DNA of 64,000 nt from Pseudomonas sp. Root71 (GCF_001429045.1 NZ_LMHY01000012.1:358753-422752); one strand, 5' to 3'. Positions 10,208-19,067 are shown, counted from the stretch's first letter. Program-made: numbers and translations. The notes: generated by a model from the sequence alone, not told the origin.

Positions 10208-10675
10208 ATGAACCCGGAAACCAACGGCAAAAAAAACGGAAGCCTGAATGCTCGGCTATTGATGGTGCCTGCGATTGTTTTTGGATTGCTGGTCTCTCAG
10301 GTGGCGCTGGCGGGAGGTAATGGAGATGCCGCGGTAGGCGGTGGTCTTGGTGGGGTGTTGGGCAACGTTGTCGGTGGCCAGGTGGGCGGCAGTACGGGTG
10401 CAGCGATTGGTGCAGGTGTCGGCGGAGCGGCCGGCAGTGCGATTGCCGCGCCCAAACGCAGTCGCACCGAAGCGGCGGTAGGCGGTGGTTTGGGCGCGGC
10501 GGGTGGATCGGTGGTCGGCAACAGTCTTGGCGGCTCGACCGGATCGGCCATCGGCGCAGGCCTCGGTGGTGCAGCCGGTGGTGCGGTCGGCAATGATCTG
10601 GGGAGTGACAGCGGTCATTCCCATTCCGGTAACGGTTATAAACACTCGAACAAGCACCACAAAAAGCATCACTAG
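10208..10675 (+). CDS. Exported glycine-zipper protein (paralogue 2)
   Basis: A 155-residue paralogue of the preceding gene. A basic N-terminal stretch (NPETNGKKNG) precedes a hydrophobic signal segment (LLMVPAIVFGLLVSQVALA). The same GGGLGGVLGNVVG, GAAIGAGVGGAAG, GGGLGAAGGSVVG and GAGLGGAAGGAVG zipper units follow in the same order. The C-terminal tail is rich in His, Ser and Lys (ending NKHHKKHH), suggesting metal binding or an electrostatic role. The start at 10208 is in-frame with an upstream ATG at 10124, which overlaps the terminator of the first paralogue and is rejected. The shared order of repeats indicates tandem duplication and divergence. Confidence 0.78.
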   Translation: MNPETNGKKNGSLNARLLMVPAIVFGLLVSQVALAGGNGDAAVGGGLGGVLGNVVGGQVGGSTGAAIGAGVGGAAGSAIAAPKRSRTEAAVGGGLGAAGGSVVGNSLGGSTGSAIGAGLGGAAGGAVGNDLGSDSGHSHSGNGYKHSNKHHKKHH

Positions 10676-10691
10676 TTAAGCGAGGCATCCC

Positions 10692-10874
10692 ATGACTGCG
10701 AAAAGCGAAGGCAAGGAAGAAAAGGGCCCGAGCGGACTGCCGTCTATCAACGATCCCGGCAATGAAGATCCGGGGTCGCTGATGGATGATGCGACGGTGC
10801 CGCTTAACGATGCTGATGATTTGGGCGATGTGGGAAATATCGAGTTTGACGATGAGGAAGAAGACGAAGATTGA
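10692..10874 (+). CDS. Small highly acidic protein
   Basis: A 60-residue protein with no hydrophobic core, rich in Asp/Glu/Gly/Pro and ending DDEEEDED. It is predicted to be disordered. It begins 17 bases after the glycine-zipper gene and could be co-transcribed with it. The pairing of a basic His/Lys-tailed zipper protein with a strongly acidic small protein is suggestive but unproven. I do not recognise a family. Confidence 0.55.
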   Translation: MTAKSEGKEEKGPSGLPSINDPGNEDPGSLMDDATVPLNDADDLGDVGNIEFDDEEEDED

Positions 10875-10981
10875 TCGAGCCGTGCTGGCTGATTAACCGG
10901 TTGTCCAGCTGAACGAACACGTCCGTCGCCCGTTCCTCGCCAAGTCGTGGCCTGCATTTCAGGTCACACGAGAGGTGAGCT

Positions 10982-11197
10982 ATGAAGACTGATCGGAAAG
11001 TCCCCGACGTTGATGAAACACCGGAGTATCCGCTGCCGTCGCCTACCGACTCCTTGAGCCGCGACCAACGACCGCCGGACGATGATGATGCAGGTGTGGA
11101 GCAGGTTCCGAGCGACGATGATGACGATGATATAGAGGCCGACCCAGAAGAACGGGACGATGGCGCGGGTGAGCCAGCCATTACGAAGCGACAGTGA
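10982..11197 (+). CDS. Small highly acidic protein
   Basis: A 71-residue disordered, acidic protein with two Asp runs (PPDDDDAG and SDDDDDDIEAD) and many prolines. It resembles the preceding acidic gene in composition but not in alignable sequence. The ATG follows CGAGAGGTGAGCT, a plausible ribosome-binding site. Its stop is 25 bases from the convergent end of the RHS gene. The function is unknown. It could be an RHS-associated accessory gene, but it lies on the opposite strand, unlike a normal immunity gene. Confidence 0.5.
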   Translation: MKTDRKVPDVDETPEYPLPSPTDSLSRDQRPPDDDDAGVEQVPSDDDDDDIEADPEERDDGAGEPAITKRQ

Positions 11198-11221
11198 GCC
11201 AGCCCGGGGCCGATTGCTTCG

Positions 11222-14200
11222 TTAAGGCGTCGGTCCGAGGGATTCAAACCCGGTTGAAAACATTTCCCGGAGCTCCCGTGAGTCTCCGTGAAGCACGTAT
11301 TTATTTGATCGTTCTGGAGAGGGCGCATCAGGCTCTCCCTCATCAACTTTTACCCCTCCTTCCTCATACGGCGCCGAGCATCCTGGCTTGTACGCCCACG
11401 GACAATTCCCGCCCAGCCCCAGTGGATCCAACCACCCCGTCGGGTTCCGGGTGTACCGATAGGGGTTCAACCCACCGGCCAGCTTGACCGGATCCTGCGT
11501 CAGATAGCGACCGATGTCGGGATGGTAGTAGCGATGGCGGTTGTAGTGCAGGCCGCTCTCTGCGTCGAAGTATTGCCCCTGGAACCGTAGCGGTTGTTCG
11601 AGTCGCTCGCCGTCGCTCACTTCGCGGAGTTTGCCGTGGGCGGTGTATTTCGTCGACCAGACGATGGCGCCATCGTAGCTGGTCAGTTCCTGCGGGGTGC
11701 CGAGATGGTCGAGTTGGTAGTAGAACGGGCGGACGTCTGCCCGGCCCTTGCCGTCGAGCAGCGCCAGCGGGCGGAAGCTGCCGGGTTCGTAAACGTAGCT
11801 GCGGTAGTGCCAGGGAGCGCTTTCGGCGATGAGCTGGTCGCCTTGCCAGAAGAGTTGCGTGGTCTGGCCGTCGACGGTTTTGCGGATGCGCCGACCGAAG
11901 GCGTCGTAGCGGTAGCTGACACTTTTACCGTCCGGGGTGTTGACGCCAATCAGGCGGTGCTGGCTGTCGTAGGTGTATTGGGTGACCTGGGGCGGCATAC
12001 CGCGGCGTTCACGGATCAGGTTGCCGAAGGCGTCGTAGACGTAGTGGCTGTCGCAATGGCGGTGCAGGCGGTTGCCCTGGAGCACGAACGGGCCCGGACG
12101 GCCGTGGATCAGCAGGTTGCCGGCCGGGTCATGGGTGAAATTCTCGGCGAACTGGTCGCGGGCGTGGCGTACGCCGGTCAGGCGGTCGAGCGAATCGTAT
12201 TGATAGTGGCGTTGGCCCTGACGGCTGTCGGCAATCTGCAGCAGATTACCCTTGGCGCTGTAGGCATACTCGCGGTGGTACAGCGGTCGTTGCTTTTGGC
12301 TGACCGTATGGACCTGCAAGCGGCCCTGCTCGTCGTAGGCGTAATCGCTGAGCAGCAGACCCTGTTGGCGTTGCTGTTCGCGCCCGCGGACAAAGCGGTG
12401 GCTGGTCAGGCGCGTGCCATTGAGATCGATGGCAGTGAGGACGCCCCCCTTGGCGTGGTGGTAGACAAGGACACAGTCGTCCGGCAGGCGCAGCCGCTTG
12501 AGCCGGCCGCAGGCATCGTAGCCGTAATGCAGGGTGCCCCAACCCTGATGCTCGGTGATCAGCCGGCCCTGGCGGTCGTACTCGAACGCCAGCGGATGGT
12601 CCTGGCCGTCATCGACGCCAACCAGTCGCCCACAGTTGTCGTGGTGGTACTCGACCTTGATCCCGTCGGGCAGGGTCTTTAGCAATAAGCGCCCGGCGCT
12701 GTCACGTTGGTACTGTGTGACGAGTTGCGAACCGTCGTCGCCGAACTCGGTTTTTTCCAGCAACCGGCCATTACCGTCATACGCATACGCGGTACGACGG
12801 CCATCGAAGCCGGTTTCCTGTCGGATCAATCCGCCGGGCGTGTAGTCCAGCCGATAGGTGTCGCCGACCTCGTTTTCGATCTCGGTGAGCAACAGTTGCG
12901 CATGGTCGTAGCCGTACTTCAGTGCGCTGCCGTCGGGATTGATCCGACGGCTGACCAAGTGCAGGTCGTCGGCGTATTCGTAACGGGTTACCCGTCCCAG
13001 TTCGTCGGTTTCGGCGGTGACCTGGCCATAGGCGTTGTAGCGATAGGCTCGGCAGGCACCGGTGGGCAGCGTGGTCCTGATCAGTCGTCCCGCGGCGTCT
13101 GACTCATAGCCGGTGACGGTACCGTGTTCGTCCTGCCGGGTAATCCGCCGGCCCAGCACATCGTAGGAAAAGGATCGCAGGGCACCGTCCGGCAAGATCT
13201 CCTCCAACAGTTGCCCCAAGGCGTTCCAGACAAACCGGTGACCGCTCTGGTCGGGGAATCGAATTGTCAGCAAGCGCCCCTGCGGGTCGTAGATATAGCG
13301 AGTGATCTGCCCGTCGGGATCGGAGACGGCAGTGATGTCACCCCGGGCATTGCGCTGACAGGTCCACGCCGCCTGACCACGGGTGAGTGTGCGCAGGAAA
13401 CCGTGGCGATAGTCACAGGACATGGGCGTCTCATCGGGCGCAAGCTGCGCGACCAACCGGCCGACTTCGTCATACTGGTATTCGGTGACGGCACCGAGGG
13501 CGTCCTGCTCGGCGATCAGGTGGCCCTGATCGTCGTAGGCCTTGTGCAGCTCTGCGCCGTCGGGCCCGACCTGGCGCACCAACCGTGCGCGATCGTCGTG
13601 AACGTAAATCTCTTCGCTGCCGTCGGCGTTGTTCACCGTCACGCCGCCTTGATCGTCCCAGGCGTAACGCGCCTCCATCTGCATAAACGAGGCCCAATGA
13701 TGGATGCAGCGGACTGCTTTGCCGGAGCGTTCCCACGCCCAGAAGAAGCTCGCACCGCCGGCCAGTTGCCGTTGCAGGATGACGTGCCGTTCGTCGTAGT
13801 CATAGCGTTCGCTTTCACCTGCGGCGTTGGTTGCCTCGATCAAGCGCTGGCGGGCGTCGTAGCGGTAACTGACCAGGGTCTGTTCGGTGCGCCAGGTGTT
13901 CACCTCGGGGTCGCCGCGCTGAAGCACCTGGTAGTCGACGGCCACCAGGTGCTTGAGGTCGTAACGCAGCAATAAGGCGCGGTCGGCGCCGTTGTCCAGG
14001 CGCTGGATCCGGTCACAGCGGTCCCGTTGCACCGTCAGGCGGTTGCCGTAGGCGTCGCTGATCGCGCTGAGCCGGCCGTCATGAAAGTGGTAGAACCGCG
14101 CGCGGTCGCCGGCCAGGGCGAGGATCAGTTCGTCCGGCTTCCCCCCGAGGTAAATCGTCGCCCGCGACAGGCTGTTGTGGATCACCGGGCGCTCCGTCGT

Positions 14201-14581
14201 TGGTCGTGGAAACGGCGTGCGACGGTTTTCGGGGTCGATCCACAGCACTTGCTCGCCGTGGAGTTCCAGGTGCTGGGACAGCGAATTGCTCCAGCCAAAA
14301 CCGAGGCCGTTGTCGATTTCGACGGCGCTGGTGCGGTAGAGGCGGGTGAAATCGAAGGGTAGGATCCCGTCGAGGGTGCCGTCGGTCAGGGGCAGCAGTC
14401 CTTCGCCGGTAACCATCGACACTGTGCCGTTATGGGTGGCAGTGCGCTCGATGGTGTCGGCGCTGTCGCCGTTGGGGTTTTTCGCCTGTCTGGAGGCGTC
14501 CTCGTGGCGTTCATGCCTGCCGGAGCCAAGTGTCAGGGAGCCGCTGGCGGGGCATGCCAATACCTCTTGGGGATCGAACAT
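11222..14581 (-). CDS. RHS-repeat protein with truncated C-terminal toxin
   Basis: A 1119-residue RHS/YD-repeat protein. The N-terminal 130 residues or so include the RHS entry region (GEGLLPLTDGTL). About 850 residues of YD repeats follow (units such as YDARQRLIEATNAAGE and YDPQGRLLTIRFPD). The RHS core ends with DIGRYLTQDPVKLAGGLNPY and the DPLGL boundary at residues 1052-1056. Only 63 residues remain after DPLGL. No PAAR domain is visible in the N-terminus, so the delivery route is unclear. The tip, residues 1095-1116, reads like the first beta strand region of pertussis-like ADP-ribosyltransferases (see the separate entry). It is probably an RHS polymorphic toxin that lost its warhead. 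Confidence 0.88.
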   Translation of the reverse strand: MFDPQEVLACPASGSLTLGSGRHERHEDASRQAKNPNGDSADTIERTATHNGTVSMVTGEGLLPLTDGTLDGILPFDFTRLYRTSAVEIDNGLGFGWSNSLSQHLELHGEQVLWIDPENRRTPFPRPTTERPVIHNSLSRATIYLGGKPDELILALAGDRARFYHFHDGRLSAISDAYGNRLTVQRDRCDRIQRLDNGADRALLLRYDLKHLVAVDYQVLQRGDPEVNTWRTEQTLVSYRYDARQRLIEATNAAGESERYDYDERHVILQRQLAGGASFFWAWERSGKAVRCIHHWASFMQMEARYAWDDQGGVTVNNADGSEEIYVHDDRARLVRQVGPDGAELHKAYDDQGHLIAEQDALGAVTEYQYDEVGRLVAQLAPDETPMSCDYRHGFLRTLTRGQAAWTCQRNARGDITAVSDPDGQITRYIYDPQGRLLTIRFPDQSGHRFVWNALGQLLEEILPDGALRSFSYDVLGRRITRQDEHGTVTGYESDAAGRLIRTTLPTGACRAYRYNAYGQVTAETDELGRVTRYEYADDLHLVSRRINPDGSALKYGYDHAQLLLTEIENEVGDTYRLDYTPGGLIRQETGFDGRRTAYAYDGNGRLLEKTEFGDDGSQLVTQYQRDSAGRLLLKTLPDGIKVEYHHDNCGRLVGVDDGQDHPLAFEYDRQGRLITEHQGWGTLHYGYDACGRLKRLRLPDDCVLVYHHAKGGVLTAIDLNGTRLTSHRFVRGREQQRQQGLLLSDYAYDEQGRLQVHTVSQKQRPLYHREYAYSAKGNLLQIADSRQGQRHYQYDSLDRLTGVRHARDQFAENFTHDPAGNLLIHGRPGPFVLQGNRLHRHCDSHYVYDAFGNLIRERRGMPPQVTQYTYDSQHRLIGVNTPDGKSVSYRYDAFGRRIRKTVDGQTTQLFWQGDQLIAESAPWHYRSYVYEPGSFRPLALLDGKGRADVRPFYYQLDHLGTPQELTSYDGAIVWSTKYTAHGKLREVSDGERLEQPLRFQGQYFDAESGLHYNRHRYYHPDIGRYLTQDPVKLAGGLNPYRYTRNPTGWLDPLGLGGNCPWAYKPGCSAPYEEGGVKVDEGEPDAPSPERSNKYVLHGDSRELREMFSTGFESLGPTP
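11225..11299 (-). other. Stump of an ADP-ribosyltransferase-like toxin domain at the RHS C-terminus
   Basis: The last 25 residues include YVLHGDSRELREMFSTGF followed by ESLG. This matches the conserved opening of bacterial ADP-ribosyltransferase toxins (Y/F-R-x-DSR-x-P-x-x-I/VF-x-x-GF). In that family the arginine of the R-S-E triad sits in the strand just before DSR. The corresponding position here is L or H, not R, and the S-T-x and E-x-E blocks are absent because the frame stops. The remnant cannot be an active enzyme. Confidence 0.5.
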
Positions 14582-14828
14582 CTGCTGTCTTTCGCTTGGC
14601 GGAGTGTGGAGCGCGAAACTCTGCGGGGGATCGGCAAGGAAAGAAGTCGGGAAAGGTGGCGCTTGCTGTAGGGCGATTCGCTTAATCGCGGAGGACCATT
14701 GGGCGTCGAACGGGATTTGATCATTGCCCTGGACCGGCGGCGCTCGCTATGCTGCTGAATCCTTTAATCCATAGGGCATCGGCCGTACCTGAGCTGCCCC
14801 GGATGCCTTAGAAAACGGATCAGATGCG

Positions 14829-15524
14829 ATGAATGCACCACTGAAAGCATTCGGCCCGATCAGGGCCGTGATTTTCGATATGGACGGTCTGTTGCTGGAT
14901 ACAGAGGGCATCTACACCGAAGTCACGTCCATCATTGCCGCGCGTTACGGCCGGACGTTCGACTGGAGCATCAAACAGAACATCATTGGCCGGGGCGCGG
15001 GCGATCTGGCGCGCTATGTGGTTCAAGCGCTGGACTTGCCGATCACGGCGCAAGAGTTCCTGGTGATCCGCGAGCCGCTGATGCGCGAGCGTTTTCCTAC
15101 AGCACAGGCAATGCCCGGCGCACAGGAGCTGGTACGGCATTTGAAAGCCAACAATATTCCCATTGCCGTGGGCACCAGTTCCTCGAGCCAGTCGTTTGGC
15201 CAGAAAACTACCTTGCATCGCGACTGGTTCGCCTTGTTCGACTTCATTGTCACCGCCGATGATCCCGAGGTAGGCGCGGCCAAACCGGCACCGGATATTT
15301 TCCTGACGGCGGCGCGGCGCCTGGGTGTTGCACCGCAAGATTGCCTGGTGTTCGAGGATTCGCCCTTTGGTGTCACTGCGGCGAAAGCGGCGGGGATGAC
15401 GGCGATTGCGATTCCGGATGCGGCAATGGCCGACGCCAGGTACGCACATGCCGATGGCATTCTTCGTACGCTGAAGGCGTTTGTGCCGGATGCATTTGGT
15501 TTGCCGGCGCTTGAATGGGCCTAG
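14829..15524 (+). CDS. HAD-IA family phosphatase
   Basis: A 231-residue haloacid-dehalogenase hydrolase, expected to dephosphorylate a small sugar phosphate or nucleotide in the cytoplasm. Motif I is FDMDGLLLDTE (nucleophile D17, acid D19). Motif II is VGTSSSSQ, motif III the lysine in AAKPAPDIF, and motif IV FEDSPFGV. A helical cap between motifs I and II makes it subfamily IA. The sequence style (GLLLDTE, SSSS) is close to pseudouridine-5'-phosphatase and beta-phosphoglucomutase-like relatives, but the substrate cannot be assigned. It is divergent from the RHS gene and followed by a REP pair. Confidence 0.85.
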   Translation: MNAPLKAFGPIRAVIFDMDGLLLDTEGIYTEVTSIIAARYGRTFDWSIKQNIIGRGAGDLARYVVQALDLPITAQEFLVIREPLMRERFPTAQAMPGAQELVRHLKANNIPIAVGTSSSSQSFGQKTTLHRDWFALFDFIVTADDPEVGAAKPAPDIFLTAARRLGVAPQDCLVFEDSPFGVTAAKAAGMTAIAIPDAAMADARYAHADGILRTLKAFVPDAFGLPALEWA

Positions 15525-15553
15525 CTAAAAAAAGACGGGTCGACACTGGCAAA

Positions 15554-15660
15554 TGTGGGAGCGGGCTTGCTCGCGAAGGCGGTGTGCCAGGCAATATTGA
15601 TGTCGTCTGATTCACCACTTTCGCGAGCAAGTCGGATCGCCGCACCGCCGCTCCCACATT
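15554..15660. repeat. REP pair
   Basis: ATGTGGGAGCGGGCTTGCTC and a diverged inverted copy ending CGCTCCCACATT, about 45 bases apart, between the convergent HAD and SDR genes. The second arm carries an internal insertion (GTCGGATCGCCGCACC). Confidence 0.85.
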
Positions 15661-15678
15661 GGGTTTGCGTTTAACGCT

Positions 15679-16425
15679 TCAGGCGCCGAAACCACCGTCG
15701 ATGGTCAGGCTGGCCCCGGTGATGTAACCGGCTTCAGGGCTGACGAGGTAGGCGACGAAGCTGGCAATCTCTTCGGCCTTGCCGTAACGGCCCACGGCCA
15801 TCAACGGGATCAGGCTTTCCGCAAAGTCACCCTCGGCCGGGTTCATGTCGGTGTCGACCGGGCCCGGTTGGACGTTATTGATGGTGATACCTTGCGGGCC
15901 GAGATCACGGGCCAGGCCTTTGGTCAGGCCGACCAGTGCCGATTTGCTCATGGCGTACGGGCCGCCACCGGCGAAGGGCATGCGGTCGGCGTTGGTGCTG
16001 CCGATGTTGATGATGCGACCACCCTCGGTCATGTGCCGGGCGGCGGCCTGGGTGGCGATGAACACGCTGCGCACGTTGATGGCCAGGGTCTGGTCGAAGT
16101 CTTCGAGTTTGAACTCGGCCAGTGGTGCTACCGCCAGTACGCCGGCATTGTTGACCAGGATATCCAGGCGACCGAAGGCTTCTACCGTGGCGGACACGGC
16201 ACCGCGGATGGCGTCGGCGTCGGCGCTGTCGGCCTTGATGGCCAGGGCCTTGCCGCCCTTGGTGGTGATGCTGTCTTGCAGTTCTTCGGCCTTGGCCGTG
16301 GAACTGACATAAGTGAAGGCAACGGTCGCGCCTTCAGCGGCCAGGCGCTTGACGATGGCGGCGCCGATACCGCGGGAACCACCTTGAATCAATGCCACTT
16401 TGCCGCTGAGGTTCTGAGTAGTCAT
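15679..16425 (-). CDS. SDR-family NAD(P)-dependent oxidoreductase
   Basis: A 248-residue classical short-chain dehydrogenase. The cofactor motif GGSRGIG lies near residue 15, VNNAGVLA is the NNAG motif, the active-site tyrosine/lysine are in YAMSKSALVG, and PGPVDTDMN follows. The C-terminus GASLTIDGGFGA is typical of FabG-like enzymes. The substrate is unknown; the best general label is 3-oxoacyl-ACP-reductase-like. I start it at 16425 (MTTQNLSGKVALI), because longer in-frame extensions run into the divergent promoter region. A LysR regulator is divergently transcribed 124 bases away and probably controls it. Confidence 0.9.
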   Translation of the reverse strand: MTTQNLSGKVALIQGGSRGIGAAIVKRLAAEGATVAFTYVSSTAKAEELQDSITTKGGKALAIKADSADADAIRGAVSATVEAFGRLDILVNNAGVLAVAPLAEFKLEDFDQTLAINVRSVFIATQAAARHMTEGGRIINIGSTNADRMPFAGGGPYAMSKSALVGLTKGLARDLGPQGITINNVQPGPVDTDMNPAEGDFAESLIPLMAVGRYGKAEEIASFVAYLVSPEAGYITGASLTIDGGFGA

Positions 16426-16521
16426 GTCGATCTCCAAATCCCGAGGCGAGATGTCCCGGTTGATGGAGCCTAGTATCGATTCAGGATTACCTGCTGTGTA
16501 GACCATAATTGCGATAGTCTG

Positions 16522-16540
16522 TATAAACCAAAAGTTTATA
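16522..16540. promoter_or_regulatory. Candidate LysR-type operator
   Basis: A perfect 7-base inverted repeat TATAAAC-CAAAA-GTTTATA lies between the divergent SDR and LysR genes, ending 9 bases before the LysR ATG. A second, longer dyad AGAC-N13-GTCT overlaps it upstream. LysR proteins bind AT-rich interrupted dyads in such positions. Confidence 0.5.
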
Positions 16541-16549
16541 GTGGCGCCT

Positions 16550-17473
16550 ATGGAAACCTTCAGCAGTATCGAATGCTTTGTGCGCAGTGCCGAGGTCGGC
16601 AGCTTTGCTGAAGCGGCGCGTCGCTTGAGCCTGACACCGGCGGCGGTGGGCAAGAGCGTTGCCAAACTCGAGGCGCGCCTGGGTGTCAGATTGTTCCAGC
16701 GCAGTACTCGCAGCCTGACCCTGACGGAAGCCGGTCAGTTGTTTCTTGGTGAAGTCAGCGGCAGCCTGCACACGATCCAGAATGCCGTGGCCAATCTCGC
16801 CAGCGCCGGAGGGCAGCCGGCGGGCACCCTGAAAGTCAGCATGGGGACGGTATTCGGCTGCCTGTACATTGTGCCGATGCTCGGCGAGTTTCTGCGACGA
16901 TTCCCGGCGATCAACCCGGACTGGCACTTCGACAATCGCCAGGTCGATCTGATCGGGCAGGGTTTCGACGCGGCAATCGGCGGTGGCTTCGAATTACCCC
17001 AGGGCGTTGTTGCACGCCGACTGAGTCCGGCGCATCGGGTGTTGGTGGCTACGCAGGACTACCTGGAGTCACATGCGGCGATCAGCGAGCCAGATGACCT
17101 CAAGCACCATGACGGGATTCTGATTCGTTCGCCGCAAACCGGTCGGGTGCGCTCCTGGCAGTTGACCCATCGCAATCAGCAACACAGTCCGTTGACGCTC
17201 AAGGCGCGGATGACCATGAGCGATTCCGAGGCCGCCTGCGCCACGGCCGCGCAGGGTCTGGGCATTGCGCTGGTGAGCATGCCGTTTGCCGCGGGCTATC
17301 TGGAGTCGGGCAGGTTGCAGCGGGTGTTGCCGGACTGGTACATCGACGACGGCTACACCTCCATCTATTACGCCGAACACAAACTGCTGCCCGGCAAGAC
17401 CCGGGCGTTTGTCGAGTTCGTCATTGAGCAGTTTGCCGAGCGGGGGTTGGGGCAGAGGTTTAGTGCTGTTTGA
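16550..17473 (+). CDS. LysR-family transcriptional regulator
   Basis: A 307-residue LysR regulator. The winged helix-turn-helix covers about residues 1-60 (SFAEAARRLSLTPAAVGKSVAKLEARLGVRLFQRSTR). The substrate-binding domain starts near residue 90 (GTLKVSMGTVFGCLYIVPML). A GTG nine bases upstream is in frame, but METFSSIECFV is the usual family start, so ATG 16550 is chosen. No strong ribosome-binding site is visible, as is common for autorepressed LysR genes. It is divergent from the SDR gene, its likely target. The effector is unknown. Confidence 0.9.
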   Translation: METFSSIECFVRSAEVGSFAEAARRLSLTPAAVGKSVAKLEARLGVRLFQRSTRSLTLTEAGQLFLGEVSGSLHTIQNAVANLASAGGQPAGTLKVSMGTVFGCLYIVPMLGEFLRRFPAINPDWHFDNRQVDLIGQGFDAAIGGGFELPQGVVARRLSPAHRVLVATQDYLESHAAISEPDDLKHHDGILIRSPQTGRVRSWQLTHRNQQHSPLTLKARMTMSDSEAACATAAQGLGIALVSMPFAAGYLESGRLQRVLPDWYIDDGYTSIYYAEHKLLPGKTRAFVEFVIEQFAERGLGQRFSAV

Positions 17474-17544
17474 GCCAGTCTTGAAACCGGGGAGCGGCCA
17501 TCGCGAGCAGGCTCCCACAGAGGGGGATTTCACAAGGCTTGGGA

Positions 17545-18285
17545 TCAGGCTTTTGACTTGCTGATGATATTCCCCGCATGCAGCCCGCATTCCTTCTGCG
17601 TCGCTTCTTCCCACCACCAGCGGCCTTCGCGCTCATGCTGGTTCGGCAGTACCGGGCGGGTGCAGGGTTCGCAGCCGATGCTGATGAAACCGCGTTCGTG
17701 CAGGCTGTTGTACGGCAGTTCCAGCATGCGGATGTAGCCCCAGATCTCTTCGCTGGTCATTTGTGCCAGCGGGTTGAACTTGTACAGGGTGCGTTCCGGT
17801 GTGGAGAACGCGGTGTCGATTTCCATCACCGCGACGGCGCTGCGAGTACCGGGGCTCTGATCCCGACGCTGGCCGGTGGCCCAGGCCGTCACGCTGGACA
17901 GCTTGCGGCGCAGCGGTTCGATCTTGCGGATGCCGCAGCATTCACCATGGCCATCCTTGTAGAAACTGAACAGGCCTTTCTCCTTCACGAAGGGTTCAAG
18001 TTTCGTGTAGTCCGGCGACACCAGTTCGATGTCGATCTTGTAGTGCTCGCGCACCTGATCGATGAAGCGGTAGGTCTCGGGGTGCAGGCGGCCGGTGTCG
18101 AGGCTGAACACCTTGACGTTCTTGTTCAGCTTCCAGGCCATGTCCACCAGCACCACATCCTCGGCGCCGCTGAAAGATATCCACAGGTCATCGCCAAACT
18201 CGGCAAATGCGAGTTTCAGAATGTCCTGGGCGGACTTGTTGGCATAGGTCGTGGCGAGTTCCACGACGTCGAACGTTGGGCTCAT
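17545..18285 (-). CDS. cysH: Adenylyl-sulfate / phosphoadenylyl-sulfate reductase
   Basis: A 246-residue thioredoxin-dependent sulfonucleotide reductase that makes sulfite in cysteine biosynthesis. The nucleotide-binding PP-loop-like segment is [11 protein letters not shown]. Cysteine pairs CC (116-117) and CEPC (205-208) match the 4Fe-4S ligands of APS-reducing enzymes. The catalytic cysteine is in the ECGLH motif (C233). The cluster cysteines favour APS as the substrate over PAPS, as known for Pseudomonas. The gene is divergent from thrH. Confidence 0.95.
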   Translation of the reverse strand: MSPTFDVVELATTYANKSAQDILKLAFAEFGDDLWISFSGAEDVVLVDMAWKLNKNVKVFSLDTGRLHPETYRFIDQVREHYKIDIELVSPDYTKLEPFVKEKGLFSFYKDGHGECCGIRKIEPLRRKLSSVTAWATGQRRDQSPGTRSAVAVMEIDTAFSTPERTLYKFNPLAQMTSEEIWGYIRMLELPYNSLHERGFISIGCEPCTRPVLPNQHEREGRWWWEEATQKECGLHAGNIISKSKA

Positions 18286-18458
18286 CAGGGCGGCTTCCTA
18301 CAGGTCGGTGGCGCTGGGCGCTCTATATGGGGTCGATGGTAACAAAAAGCTGCGCGGGCCGGGGCATCCTCTGCGTTGCGCAGGCAGGCCCGAGTCGCTA
18401 GAGTTCGGCAATCTTTTTGCTCGCTCGACTCAATAATCAATACAAATGGGAGTGTCTT

Positions 18459-19067
18459 GTGGAAATTGCCTGTCTGGATCTTGAAGGTGTGCTGGTTCCG
18501 GAAATCTGGATCGCCTTCGCCGAAAAAACCGGGATCGAATCCCTCAGGGCCACCACCCGGGACATTCCCGACTACGACGTGCTGATGAAGCAGCGCCTGC
18601 GGATTCTCGACGAGCACGGTCTGAAGCTCTCCGACATCCAGGAAGTGATCGCCACGCTCAAGCCGCTGGACGGCGCCATCGAGTTCGTCGACTGGCTGCG
18701 CGAGCGCTTCCAGGTGGTGATCCTGTCGGACACCTTCTATGAGTTCTCCCAGCCGCTGATGCGCCAACTGGGCTTCCCGACCTTGCTCTGCCATCGCCTG
18801 ATTACTGACGACACCGGGCGAGTCACTGACTATCAACTGCGTCAAAAAGATCCCAAGCGTCAGTCGGTCCTGGCCTTCAAGAGCCTCTACTACCGGGTTA
18901 TCGCGGCGGGGGATTCCTACAACGACACCACCATGCTGGGCGAGGCCGATGCCGGGATTCTGTTCCATGCGCCGGACAACGTGATTGCACAGTTCCCGCA
19001 GTTCCCGGCGGTGCATACGTTCGAAGCGCTGAAGCAGGAGTTCATCAAGGCTTCGAATCGCTTGTAG
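18459..19067 (+). CDS. thrH: Phosphoserine phosphatase / homoserine phosphotransferase ThrH
   Basis: A 202-residue HAD-superfamily enzyme of the ThrH type, able to dephosphorylate phosphoserine and to transfer the phosphate to homoserine. Motif I is ACLDLEGVLV (DLEG instead of the usual DxDx, characteristic of ThrH). Motif II is VILSDTFYEF, the lysine is in QKDPKR, and motif IV is GDSYNDTTML. The start is GTG 18459, preceded by GGGAG at suitable spacing; no closer ATG gives the conserved EIACLDLEG N-terminus. It is divergent from cysH. Confidence 0.93.
   Translation: MEIACLDLEGVLVPEIWIAFAEKTGIESLRATTRDIPDYDVLMKQRLRILDEHGLKLSDIQEVIATLKPLDGAIEFVDWLRERFQVVILSDTFYEFSQPLMRQLGFPTLLCHRLITDDTGRVTDYQLRQKDPKRQSVLAFKSLYYRVIAAGDSYNDTTMLGEADAGILFHAPDNVIAQFPQFPAVHTFEALKQEFIKASNRL

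Noticed and set aside
10804..11346. Minus-strand open frame overlapping the acidic gene and the RHS end as the missing ART domain or an immunity protein
   Set aside because: Its translation is Ser/Gly-rich, antisense to the acidic gene, and shows no ART blocks.
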